Of a DNA stretch of 64,000 nt, positions 54,206 through 64,000 are shown in pieces. Both the position numbers and the translations under genes were made by a program. The DNA is taken from the NCBI RefSeq assembly GCF_014356525.2, contig NC_052511.1, positions 35,121,121-35,185,120 of the forward strand. Direction: 5' to 3'. Below the pieces are notes generated by a model, which saw only the letters and a list, made by a program, of their open reading frames with translations, was not told the DNA's origin and searched no databases. This stretch comes from Nilaparvata lugens. Its lineage: Eukaryota > Arthropoda > Insecta > Hemiptera > Delphacidae. Position 1 is the stretch's first letter. Every line of letters starts with the position of its first letter.

Positions 54206-57200
54206 CTACATATAGGGCGAGTTTATGAGGGCTTCTGATGCCTCCCGACCAATACCAAGCAACCATGTGACTATCTTCTTTTTGTAGTTAGCAACACTGC
54301 ATCCCTCAGCCTCTTTTATTGTGATTGGAAGATTGCGATGAAGTAGGTGAGCAATACGAAATGGGTTGTTATCGACCGATGTAAAGGTAGCTCTAGGCGT
54401 ATTAAACCCAAAATTCAGCATATGTCTAGTGGGGTAGTTATGGTTTAGCTGTGTAAAAATTTCTGTTCTGTACGATTTGATAAAAATAAGAAGAGTTTTA
54501 ATGTAGATTTGTCTTATGTCAAGAACAGGAAATTCGGTGTAGAGTTGTTCAGTAGGAAATCGGATATTTTTATTTAGAATTATTTTGATGAGTGATCTCT
54601 GTGTGACAGCTAGTGGATGCAGCGCGGCGGCCGAGACTCCCCCCCACGCCAGGACACCATACTGGAGCAACGACTGCACGTAGGCAAAGTAAACCGTCCT
54701 ACACTGACCCACAGTCAGCACCCCTCCAAGCTGCGAAAAGGCGTAAATGAGTTTTCTAAGCCTGTTTTTAACTCCCTGAATGTGTGGAACCCAGGATAAT
54801 TTATGATCAATTATTACACCTAGATATTTGTATTGTTTCACACGCTCTATGACATTGCAACCGCAGTCCATCGACTGCAGGTCACCACAGGAGTGGAGGG
54901 CCAGCCGTCTCGGAGCAGGGTCACTGTCACTTCTGAAAAATATTGGCAGATGCTTGTTTTTTTCTACATTTAATGTTAAGGTATTCTGCTCCAAACAGCG
55001 TTTGATTTTGACCAAGTCTGCCCCCGTCTGTTCGTAAGCTTCGTCCCACGTGCAGCCGGACGACACCACCGCCGCGTCATCAGCGAAAAGGAACAACCTG
55101 CCACCCGTGGAAACCTTCTCTAAGTTATTGATGTATATCAGGAACAAAAGCGGCCCCAGTGTACTTCCCTGAACCACTCCATAGTCGATTCCAGCCTTTT
55201 CACTGTTAATGCCATTTATACGAGTTAAAATGTACTCGTACTAACGTATTGGATGCGGTTCTCCAGGTAGCTTATGAACCACTCCAACGATTTAACACCT
55301 ATGTAATGCAATTTTGAAATTAACTTATGTCGATCTATGGAGTCGAATGCTTTAGCTAGGTCCAGGAAAGTAACCAGGACACGTCTCCTATCTCCAATCT
55401 CCTTAGCTATGTTTTTTGAAAACTCAAAAAATGCATGAGACGTGCTCCTGTCCTTTCTAAAACCGAGCTGGAGATCTGATATTATTTTCTCACGCTCCAA
55501 GTAATCAGCAAGCTGTAATTTAACACATTTTTCAATGATCTTAGATAAGGTGCAGAGTAGAGAAATCGGTCTGTTTTTAGATGTTAAGTTTGTTTGACCT
55601 GATTTATAGATTGGTACCACTTTGGCTATTTTACATGGTTTTTGAAATTTATTTGTGTTGAAGCTGAGGTTAACTATATGAAGCAAGGGAGTAATCAAAG
55701 TGGCAATATTGTTTTTAATAAATTTTGATGGTATATTATCCCAGCCCGGCGCAGAGTTGCCCTTAATGCTCCCTACCACCTCGATAAGCTCCTGCCGTGT
55801 AACTGGCCGCAGCCGGAACATAGAATCAGCGGCGTGGTCAGCGTCGTCCACCTCAAGTGGACCGGCGGGGTCGAGAGCCTCAGCCAGCCCACGACCGACT
55901 GATCCATAATGCCTATTGAACTCATTACCTATTTGTTTGATATCTTCGGAAGAGGGGGGTGCAGTGTTACTATGTCCCTCAAAAGCATTCAAGGGAAATT
56001 TAGATTTGCGTGCAGGCCGTCCCGCAACATCGTTAACAATGTCCCAGAATTTCCTAGGGTCCCCGTTAGATTCTTGTATTTTAATTTTATAATAATCGAA
56101 TTTCGCGCGTTTGATTAATGACTTCAATGTATTTCTATATCGTTTATATTTTGAATTGAGTAACACATTTTGTGGGTTTGCTCTGGCCTCTTTAGCTAGT
56201 TTGTCACGGCGGCGTATGGATGACAGAAGACCACCCGTAATCCAAGGCTTCAATTTTCTGCTTTTTGCTTTGTGAACATGAATTGTTGTATTTTTCTCCA
56301 ATATTTCCAGTATAATGCTATTGAAATTGATAGAAGCGGTATCTACATCAGTTGATTCTAATACTCTTTGCCAGGTTTCGTTTTTAAGGGAATCTGTTAT
56401 ATTTGGCCAGTTTATTTTCTTATAGTAGTTTTTATCTGAGTTGTTTGTTTTTGAATCGCTTGAATTGATATTGAGGCATGTGATGTAGTGATCAGTTATG
56501 TCTGTCTTCAGTATTGAAGAGTAAACAAAGAGGTTTTTAGGAAGTGAGATGAAAAAATGATCTATACAGGTATTGCTTGTGGGACGAGTTGCTTTATCAA
56601 TGCATGCTACAAACCCATTTTCATATAAGATATCCAGGTAGCGCTCTTCTTGTAAATTGGGGTTTAGAATGTCGCAATTTATATCACCGGCAATGATTTT
56701 CAAGCTCCTTTGATTCGGCGGCGCAGTACTGAATAAGCCCTCCAGTCCGTTGTTAAAAGCTGATAGTGATGAAGAAAGGCTGCGATAAATACAGTAAATT
56801 TGACAAGGACAGTTAGCCCAGTTGAAAGATAAAGCGAGACAGGTTGCAACTCCTCCCACAATCAGCTGGTTACTAGCTACTGATAAATATTCATCGATAT
56901 ATACTACAATACCGTCACACTGATTGATACTGTTGTAGGAACGAAGCAACCTGAAGCCCTCAATACTCACAAGGTCACTATCATCTCTAAGCCAGACTTC
57001 TGTTAGAATAATATTTGGTTTTGATTCCATGCAATAAAATTAATAACTCGTCAAAATTTCTATTGTAACTACGAATATTTAGATGCAGCATGCTAAAACT
57101 ATTCGACCGACGACAATCACCACTTGTATCATTGAAAGCATTGTAATCTACAATATTATTGAACTCAAAACAGTCAATAATTGGTCGCTCGAGATAATCA

Positions 57201-57211
57201 TCCTTATCCAT
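54206..57211 (-). pseudogene. CR1-like ORF2 (endonuclease plus RT), frameshifted
   Basis: Three minus frames make one ORF2. 57211-56987 begins with ATG and carries the endonuclease Asn box (LHLNIRSYNRNFDEL). After a frameshift near 57030, 57030-55225 (601 codons) holds LTEVWL, AGDINCDI, CIDHFF and ITDH, then RT motifs KVVPIYKSGQ, RPISLLCTLSKIIEKC, LGFRKDRSTSHAF and FLDLAKAFDSIDRH. A second frameshift near 55230 leads to the last frame, with GVVQGSTLGPLLFLIYINN, LFADDAAVV (catalytic), KYLGVIIDHKLSW and the C-terminal region to a stop at 54206. The usual Pro of the GVPQGS box is Val here. Same broad family as the ORF2 at 46362 but clearly diverged. 5' UTR and ORF1 are absent. Confidence 0.92.
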
Positions 57212-57231
57212 GACTATCTTCTAAATCTCGT

Positions 57232-57500
57232 CAGCTATAGTCTGATTTTCACTCTTATATTGGCGTATGAAGGAGGCTCCTTTTTCCTTTTATATTATCC
57301 TTGAAATGCAAAATTTCCAAAAACCTTGTATATAAGTCGACGCGCAATTAAAAAAGGAACATACCTGTCAAATTTCATGGAAATCTATCACCGCGTTCGC
57401 CGTAAATGCGCAACATATAAATTAACATTTAAACATTAAGAGAAATGCCAAACCGTCGACTTGAATCTTAGACCTCACTTCGATCGGTCAATTAAATTTC
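57232..57500. repeat. inner part of the foldback left arm
   Basis: Inverted match to 58486-58756 (GGAGGCTCCTTTTTCCTTTT, AAATTTCATGGAAATCTATC, GCCAAACCGTCGACTTGAAT). Confidence 0.88.
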
Positions 57501-57814
57501 GAAAAACTAGAGAATTGAACACAAAGTAAAATAACGAGAAAATAGTGTAAAGTTTCAGCTATTTTGAATTATTTAGAAATGTCCCATTTCGTCAAGGAAA
57601 AACGTTCCCAATAATTTGTGAGCCAATTTTCTGACTCCACCTGTTTGAAGTGCACAACTTAGCTGAATCCCGAGCTCGGAAACCAGCCCTAGGATCAACT
57701 GGCGCTCAAACCAAGTTTGAGCTGTTTGAAGTCCAGAACTTATTAGCTAAATCCCGAGCTCGGAAACCGGCCTTCGGAAACGAAGATCTCACCTTTTGAT
57801 ATACTCCATACTTC

Positions 57815-57955
57815 TGACATGATCAGACAAGTTTAGTCACAATACTTCACATGGTTGCTTATGACGCAACTCACACTGATTAGTCATTGCAATTAGACAT
57901 GTCTTCATAAGCAGCTATGTGAAATATTGTGACTAAACGTGTCTGATCATGTCTT
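57815..57955. repeat. small hairpin in the foldback loop
   Basis: 57816-57864 (GACATGATCAGACAAGTTTA through TGCTTATGA) pairs with 57905-57953. Arms of 49 bp with a few mismatches, 40-bp loop, followed by CTTGTCTTGTCTTG. Confidence 0.85.
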
Positions 57956-58074
57956 GTCTTGTCTTGACTAACTGGTGTATGCCCAGCCTAAATAAACAAA
58001 AAATCATATTCACAAAACCAATCTAAAATCATCTGATCTAGAACCAGCTGCCGCTCAAACATAGTTTTCGTTTT

Positions 58075-58190
58075 TGGTGAATTTGAGGATGATGAATTTG
58101 AATTTAAGGATGTGAATTTGAATATGAAGATGATGAATTTTAATTTGAGGATGATGAATTTGAATTTGAGGATGTAAATTTGGTGAATTT
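58075..58190. repeat. degenerate 21-24 bp minisatellite
   Basis: About five units of GATGATGAATTTGAATTTGA with variants, inside the foldback loop. Confidence 0.75.
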
Positions 58191-58485
58191 GGGCCTTGGA
58201 GATAAATGATAAGGATCATATACATATAAGCTCTATAGTTGTGAAGGGATGATGTCGAGAAATGTACATTTTAATTACAGTTCACGTGGGTTCTAAATCT
58301 TGGGATAGTATGATTTTGTCTATTACATGAACTATGAAGCACAATTATTAACTCAATTATTATTTGCGAACAAATCATTGTATGAAATACGAAATATATG
58401 AAACTCATTTGTATAATTATTGTAAGAGTGAGTCATATGTATGAAATACCTTCAATGAATTGGAGATTGTTGTAGAAATAATTGA
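58191..58485. other. non-coding part of the foldback loop
   Basis: AT-rich; nothing recognised. Confidence 0.4.
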
Positions 58486-58905
58486 TCGAGCGAAGTGAGG
58501 TCTACGATTCAAGTCGACGGTTTGGCATTTCTCTTAATGTTTAAATGTTTGAATGTTTAAATGTTAATATGTTTATATGTTGCGCATTTACGGCGAAACG
58601 CGGTAATAGATTTTCATGAAATTTGACAGGTATGCTCCTTTTTTAATTGCGCGTCCACCTATATACAAGGTTTTTGGAAATTTTGCATTTCAAGGATAAT
58701 ATAGAAGGAAAAAGGAGCCTCCTTCATACGCCAATATAAGAGTAAAAATCAGACTATAGAATTATTCATCATAAATCAGCTGACAAGTGATTACACAGAT
58801 GTGTGGAGAAGCCAGTCTATTGCTGTATTTCCATAAGGTGTTTCAATCAGGTACTTGTGGATGAGGATACTGCGTGAGGTCTACTGTTCACAGAACTACT
58901 AGTAC
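58486..58905. repeat. continuous right arm of the foldback element
   Basis: Ends GTCTACTGTTCACAGAACTA then CTAGT, mirror of the start at 53355. Confidence 0.88.
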
Positions 58906-59029
58906 TGTAACTTTCAGAATAAGTTATTGATCGAATACTCCACCTTTTGACGTACAACTGAATTTCAACCATTCAAGAAGGTGACCTAGGGGTTGTAACG
59001 CAACCAATAACACTTATCCTGAGAGTTAT

Positions 59030-59175
59030 AGTATATTTCGCACCTAGAGCAGAAAATGAGATTTTTCCAGCTTGAAATCGGTTTTCAAGTCCGAGACCGT
59101 AGACCGAGGACTAGAAAAGATTGAGAGCTGGAAAAACATTTTTGCCCGTGGTGCGAACGATATTTTTCGCCACAC
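59030..59175. repeat. imperfect hairpin around TTTCGCACC
   Basis: ATTTCGCACCTAGAGCAGAA and ATGAGATTTTTCCAGCT pair with AGCTGGAAAAACATTTTTGC and GGTGCGAACGATA. The interior has CTTTTCTAGTCCTCGGTCTACGG complementarity. Confidence 0.6.
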
Positions 59176-59930
59176 TACAGGTATTGCTGACAAAATAAAT
59201 AAAGAATACAAAATAAAGAGTACTCATTAAGCTATCGTACCTATCTCTTGATTTTAGTGGTAGAAGATTTGCAGTCAGGATTTCAGATTCTTTTAAAATT
59301 TCACTTGGAATACCACAGTCATCTTCAAGCATTTTTGAAAATTCGGAATGCACTAATCAACAATAAATAATTGAATAAAACTGGTTGCGAAGCGAATTAG
59401 TTTGATTCGAAACTGGAACTGAAATCATGGCGACTTCAGCTGATGATGAAAGTGGACACTCGCCCGATCTAGCGGATGACTTATTAACTACTTCCATGAG
59501 CGGCTGGAAAGAGACAACTTTCTGGCCTAGACCGGAAAACAGCTGCTTTCTGTGCAGTGTGGCGAAAAGTATTATATCTACAACAGCTTCCAACTTATTG
59601 AAGGGTTCCAATAAATATGACTCACTCTGTATATCATTATCATGGAGTATGAATTTGTATGCATAAAAATAATGAAACAGCCCAATTATCTTGCATATCA
59701 TCAAATACACGAGTGGAACGAAGATCTGAGAAACACAAAATAACCTAAACATCAATTTATTTGAGAAAGAGTAGAACACTAATCGCAGACTTCGAATCCC
59801 CTGAGAAATCTTGCAGCCAATTCAATTTACCATGCAATGAGATTGCTAAAATGAGGGCGGCAAAAGAAAAATGTTGTTTTCCGAAATCAATATTTAGTTT
59901 ACTTTCCATCAGGGCTCGATCCGGAATTGG
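59176..59930. other. region with overlapping open frames on both strands
   Basis: A 140-codon minus frame (59779-59357) has a hydrophobic N-terminal half (LFCVSQIFVPLVYLMICKII, possible membrane segment). A 79-codon plus frame (59427-59666) overlaps it. Neither shows a recognisable domain, and each is partly a shadow of the other. A short, weakly supported gene on the minus strand cannot be excluded. Confidence 0.25.
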
Positions 59931-59934
59931 AGAT

Positions 59935-60058
59935 GGAGAGTGAGAAAGAGAGAGTGTGAGTGAAAAAAGAGGAAGTGCGAGAGGGTGGGGTAGAATGAGT
60001 GAGAGTGAGGAAGGGTGATGGAGCGAGGAAGAGATATAGAGAGAGTGAGTTAGAGAGC

Positions 60059-60091
<33 letters not shown>

Positions 60092-60115
60092 TGATATGAA
60101 AATGGAGAGCGAGAG
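59935..60115. repeat. GA/GT-rich simple sequence
   Basis: Interrupted (GA)n with GTGTGT and AGAGAG runs, densest at 60055-60092. Confidence 0.8.
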
Positions 60116-60518
60116 GGAAATTGGAAATACTGGTGGGCGTAGACTGAGCTTCTATACTTTCTACTTGTTTTTCGAGAGTATTAAAAAATTGCGATAACTT
60201 TCCGAGTGAACAAAGTTGAGAGCATGAATTTGAGAGGATTACAAGTAGAAAATAAATATCATGGAAAGTGAAAAGGCAAAGTTGAAAAATTCGATGTATG
60301 AAGGTGGAAGTTATTTTGGTTAGGAAGTAAGTTGTTAGTTCGGTAGATTGATTTCACAAGTTTGAGGCTAATTTTATAAAATTTGGAAATAAGCAATGCT
60401 ATAAAATTAGCTATTAGCACTGCAATACTGCAATACTAATAATACTAATACTGTGCTAATTATACAATACTAATGCTAAAAACACTTCACTTGAATGGGC
60501 TACTTTTACAAATTATTA

Positions 60519-60617
60519 AAAAATATTGAAACTTGAAGTACCATTTATTATTTAAAATATTGGTCGAAAATAGTCGTTGTAATATTTTAAATAATAAAGG
60601 GTTCTTCAAGTTTCAAT
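60519..60617. repeat. small hairpin
   Basis: ATTGAAACTTGAAGTACCAT and TTATTATTTAAAATATT pair with AATATTTTAAATAATAAAGG and CTTCAAGTTTCAAT around an 18-bp loop. The 67-codon plus frame crossing it is not supported. Confidence 0.8.
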
Positions 60618-60764
60618 CGTGTTTTATTAATACTAATGTTATAATTGAGAACTCAAATGAATTATATTTGAATAAATTATATTCAGCCATGATAAAATTG
60701 ATGACCAATCCTGATTATTGTGAGACAAAGAAATGAAGGATTGAATTCATGGAATGTAAGAATA

Positions 60765-60920
60765 CTTGGGCGTGTCTAGTCTCGGCCAATGACAGTCGAG
60801 CTTAATTGGTCAACAGTTAAGCCAATCGTAGAGCTTCATCCGAACTATTATATATTCTGCTGCTCAATGTTCAAACATTCAGTTTATGTGAGATTCACAA
60901 TGGTATAACAACCGGAACTA
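60765..60920. repeat. dispersed repeat with CTCGGCCAATGA core, second copy
   Basis: GGGCGTGTCTAGTCTCGGCC then AATGACAGTCGAGC and TTGGTCAACAGTTAAGCC parallels 4385-4560. Confidence 0.5.
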
Positions 60921-61170
60921 GTATTTCAAATTGTTTCAATAAATAAGTTGTATGAACGATATCAAGCTGTTTTTATTAAAATGAAGAATGTTTAGTTTTG
61001 AATAGATATTCAGATGCAGAACGTATAGATGGATATATTATATTAGTTATAGTATTCACATATTCAAAAACATTAGATCAGACTAAACTCAATCTTCAAT
61101 TTGATTGCATTTGATCGTCAAAAGTCAACATAGAATACAATATTTCGATTTTCATACAATATTACTACAT

Positions 61171-61460
61171 AATAATTATTTAACGAAAATAAATGCTGCA
61201 AATCACCCCGAAGACTTCTGCTACTGCAGACATTGACAACAGGGTTAACAGCTAGATGGAAATTCGATGAGAACTACTATCCAAAAATTAGTTGCCAGCC
61301 CGGGAATCGAACCCGGTACCTCCCAATTGCCAGTCAGGAATGCTTACCCTTACACCAAACTGACAATCTCTGGATAGCAGCGCTCATTTTATACGAAGCC
61401 ATAGCGGTTACAGATGGGTGATTTGCAGCATTTATTTAGGATTTTCGTTAAATAATAATT
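61171..61460. mobile_element. TIR element carrying a tRNA-like sequence
   Basis: AATAATTATTTAACGAAAAT, AAATGCTGCAAATCACC (61171-61207) is mirrored by GGTGATTTGCAGCATTTATT, CGTTAAATAATAATT (61418-61460), with a 4-bp gap. The interior holds the tRNA-like 61292-61366. Confidence 0.75.
61292..61366 (-). other. tRNA-like sequence with pol III boxes
   Basis: Read on the minus strand it is 75 nt. It has box A TGGTGTAAGGG, box B GGTTCGATTCC, a perfect 5-bp T stem (CCGGG/CCCGG) with 7-nt loop TTCGATT, and a fully paired 7-bp acceptor-like stem. The anticodon arm does not fold normally (the loop would be about 11 nt), so it is not a functional tRNA gene but a tRNA-derived sequence as in SINEs. Confidence 0.7.
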
Positions 61461-62260
61461 TTATATATTAATTAGCATTTGAATAAATGCATTCTCTATT
61501 TAATTCCATCTGTAATATTACTACACATACTATATTACCGCAAAACAGTTGAATACAAACGGATTACTTGATAAAGTTAATACAGTTTACCAGTGGCAAG
61601 TGGCATGTCATGTTCTATTGTGTTATTTTCTATGAAATTCGTTGTTTTTTAAGTATGGTACCATTTCTATAAAATCATGCATTGCGTTGTTTTCAATTCC
61701 TGTTATAAACTTGAAATATTTTCAATTTGTGTTTGAAACGTACTGAGACATTGTCTTTTATTTTTTGTTATTCAAAATGTCTCAATATATTGTCTTTTTG
61801 TTGAAATATATACAAAGGTTAAAGGTTAACCCTTCCCTAGTTGTATTTTATTGTCTCGAGTTGTGACAAATGTACGAGATGTTACATATTTTTCGTTCCC
61901 AGGTCATCTTCTCATGACCTCTCTGTCACATCCCCTAACTACAAAGCAACAACTCGAAACGTGAAATTCACGTCTGTTTCTTGAAATCCACTTTGAACCG
62001 ACAGCATTGGCCAGTATGGGATGCTTCAATGTTATTTGGAAGGGATACTGACATTTTAAAATGAATCACACTAAAGCAACTCGAAATTCACGTCTGTAGC
62101 ATCACTCACAAAACACAAACTTGCCAACTTCAGTTTGGAAAACTCCAGTTTACAAAACTCCGGTTAGCAAAACCTGTCTTGTTTGGCGAATCACGAGAAT
62201 GTAGGGCATTTGTTGAGCTAACATTGCAGAGATAGTCCGAGTGGTACGTGATGCCCTCTC
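61461..62260. other. non-coding
   Basis: AT-rich; an ACTGTCAG-type trace lies at about 61990-62060 (CTTTGAACCGACAGCATTGG). No gene recognised. Confidence 0.4.
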
Positions 62261-62269
62261 TGTCTGGAA

Positions 62270-64000
62270 GTATTGTGATGAGATGCGAGAGGAAGAGAGA
62301 CAGAAATATAGGGAAAGAATCAGAGTTGAGAGTGATCCTTCCTGTGTGTGAGTATTGTGAACAGATGCTAAAAAAATAGGAGATGAAGAGAGACAAGATA
62401 CGAGAAATATTCAGGAAGAGACGAGAGAAATCTGAATGAGGATTGGAGAAAAAAACGAGGAGAACGAGATACAGAAGGTGGAAGGAGAAGGGAACGAGAA
62501 GAATAGAAGGGAGTGAGTGATAGAGAAAACACGGATAAGAATATGAAGTAGTGGAAGAAGGAAAAGGAACAGAGAAGAGAAAGAGAGAAAGGAAGTGAAA
62601 AAGAGAATCTGAATGGAGATTGGAAAGATGTGTTTGCGAAAAAAAATAATGAAGGAATAAGAAAAGAAGATCTCGAAGAAGGAATAGAATAGATTGACTA
62701 TTATATTTGATCAATGAGGATAGAAAGAAGTGAGAGACGGAGAAGGAAGATAAGTGGGAAAGAGAGACAGAATAAGAGGGGACGAATAAAAAAAAGCTGA
62801 GAAGAGTAGAACGTAGAAAGCTGGAATAAGAACGAGAATAACGAAGAGAACGAAAAACGAAAAAGGTGGAAGGAGATGAACACGAAGAAGGATAGAGAGA
62901 AAAAAGGGAAGGAAAAGGAACTGGAGTTAGAAAGAGAGACAGGAAAGGAGGGGATGAATCAGAATAAAGCCAAGGAGAGAAGAACGACAAGGACGAGAAA
63001 TAGAAGGTAGAGAGAGAGAGAAAAACACGAAGAAGGATAGTAAGGAGTGAGAGAAGAAGAAGGGAGAAAAAACTCTCATGCACAGAGAGGACGAGGGATA
63101 AAGAGTATGTAGTTGAATGAGTGAGGAGGAGAAGAAGAAGGAGAAAGAAGATGTGGTAGAGGATTAAAAAGGGGAAGAAATGAAAAAAAGAGGAAAAGGC
63201 ATAGAGAGTGGAAGAGAAGCAGCAGTTCAAGTAGTGGTAGTAAGGAAAAGGTAGAGTGAGAGCAAACACTGAACTTTATTTGCTGAAGTCAAATATCTGA
63301 ACAGGGAATACTGCATTCCTACTTCCCGACAAAAAGAGCAATGAGAGGGAGTGAGAGGAAGAGGGGAGATAAGGAGAGAAAACTGAGAGAGACAAGGAAA
63401 AGAGACGACAGAGAACTATTCCAGGAAGTGGTAAAAGGAATAAGTAGATGGCAAGATACAGAGTAACTATGTTGAAACACTTTATATAGAGAGGGGAATG
63501 AAGATAAAACCACTTCCTGAAGAGGAAAATGAAGAGAATCGTTCCGAGTTGAACAAGGAAAATTCTTCAGTTTCCGAGAAAAGTACAAGGATTAGGAGAA
63601 GGTTTATACAAACAGGAAAAAGCTACTGCATTTGGATTGCAAGAGATGCAAAGCAGTGAGACACAAGGATAGACGAAGATGGAATAGTGAAAAGGAGGAC
63701 AGATTGGAATAGAAGTAAAGGTATTGTAAGATAGAGAGGGAAAAGGAATCTCACGATCAACTAGGGCTAGCAGTAAGGAAATTGAAGGAAGGGATTAAAA
63801 AAGATGAGAAGAGTGACACAAAAAGGATACAATATTATGAGAAGAACAATTGAAAATGTAAAAAGAATAAAAATTGATTTCATAGCAGAAGAAGGAAGGA
63901 AGTAACTGGAAAGGTTCAAAAAAGAAAAAAGCGAACAGGAAGTCGAAGAGAGGAAGACAGGAAGAAGCGACGGAGAAGGAGAAGAAGATGAAGAAGAAGA
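62270..64000. other. long purine-rich tract
   Basis: For 1.7 kb to the window edge the plus strand is mostly A and G (AGAGGAAGAGAGACAG-type sequence) without a fixed repeat unit. The 379-codon minus frame at 62130-63269 consists mainly of Ser, Phe, Leu and Pro and results from this bias. No gene is supported. Confidence 0.7.

Larger units (their letters stand above)
53355..58905. mobile_element. foldback element with its left arm split by retroelements
   Basis: The right arm, 58486-58905, is continuous. Its complement occurs on the left as two pieces, 53355-53501 (ACTAGTAGTTCTGTGAACAG through TTATGATGA) and 57232-57500 (TATAGTCTGATTTTCACTC onward). Together they form an arm of about 420 bp. 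The 3.7 kb between the pieces is retroelement sequence. The loop, 57501-58485, holds GAGCTCGG repeats, a smaller hairpin and a minisatellite. Confidence 0.85.

Noticed and set aside
61292..61366. Functional tRNA gene
   Set aside because: Boxes and two stems are present but the anticodon arm does not fold to a 7-nt loop; it lies in a repeat with inverted ends.
62130..63269. Long minus-strand open frame of 379 codons
   Set aside because: Almost only Ser, Phe, Leu, Pro and Tyr from a purine-rich plus strand; no domain, and a second frame is open in the same place.

Overview
This is a piece of an arthropod nuclear genome, most likely an insect. It is AT-rich, has introns with GT-AG borders, and is filled with CR1/jockey-type non-LTR retrotransposons, a BEL/Pao LTR retrotransposon, tRNA-derived SINEs, Helitron-like pieces and many short inverted-repeat DNA transposons (MITEs). 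The repeat mix (SINE 3' parts, the GGTTGCACAA-type MITE, GAGCTCGG repeats) resembles planthopper-like hemipterans, but that placement is inference. No ordinary conserved housekeeping gene was recognised. The only candidate host gene is a small spliced one at about 35.8-38.4 kb.

Layout. 0-4 kb: a 5'-truncated, frameshifted reverse transcriptase (copy A) with its 3' UTR, then pyrimidine-rich DNA and a 14-bp minisatellite. 4.4-10.2 kb: MITEs, a duplicated 0.7-0.8 kb block, and a 100-160 bp satellite-like array split by a Helitron-like insertion. 10.2-18.5 kb: a retroelement 3' end, a PHD-finger ORF1 fragment, a TIR element, a 21-bp minisatellite, a foldback element, a SINE with target-site duplication (TSD), and two sister MITEs with 7-bp TSDs. 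18.57-22.89 kb: a BEL/Pao element on the minus strand with both LTRs and a 5-bp TSD, but most of pol deleted.

25-32.8 kb: a Helitron-like element with a long hairpin, then a 1.6 kb block present twice as direct repeats around retrotransposon copy B (same family as copy A, with different frameshifts), then another copy of that family's 3' UTR. 33.8-34.2 kb: a pogo-like MITE. 35.3-40.6 kb: two ~490 bp direct repeats enclosing the candidate spliced gene and two hairpins. 43.9-49.8 kb: a CR1-like element with decayed ORF1, a 1.6 kb spacer, an intact 978-codon ORF2 (endonuclease plus reverse transcriptase) and an (ATTCT)n tail. 50-53.2 kb: MITE, (TA)n, paired Helitron-like ends and a hAT-like element. 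53.36-58.9 kb: a foldback element whose left arm is split by a reverse transcriptase fragment and a frameshifted CR1-like ORF2. 59-64 kb: hairpins, a TIR element carrying a tRNA-like sequence, and a 1.7 kb purine-rich end.

Functionally the window is mainly a record of nested transposition. The 46.4-49.3 kb ORF2 is the only long transposition enzyme that reads through without a break. It could in principle mobilise itself and related copies, although its ORF1 is broken. All other transposition genes carry frameshifts, stops or truncations.
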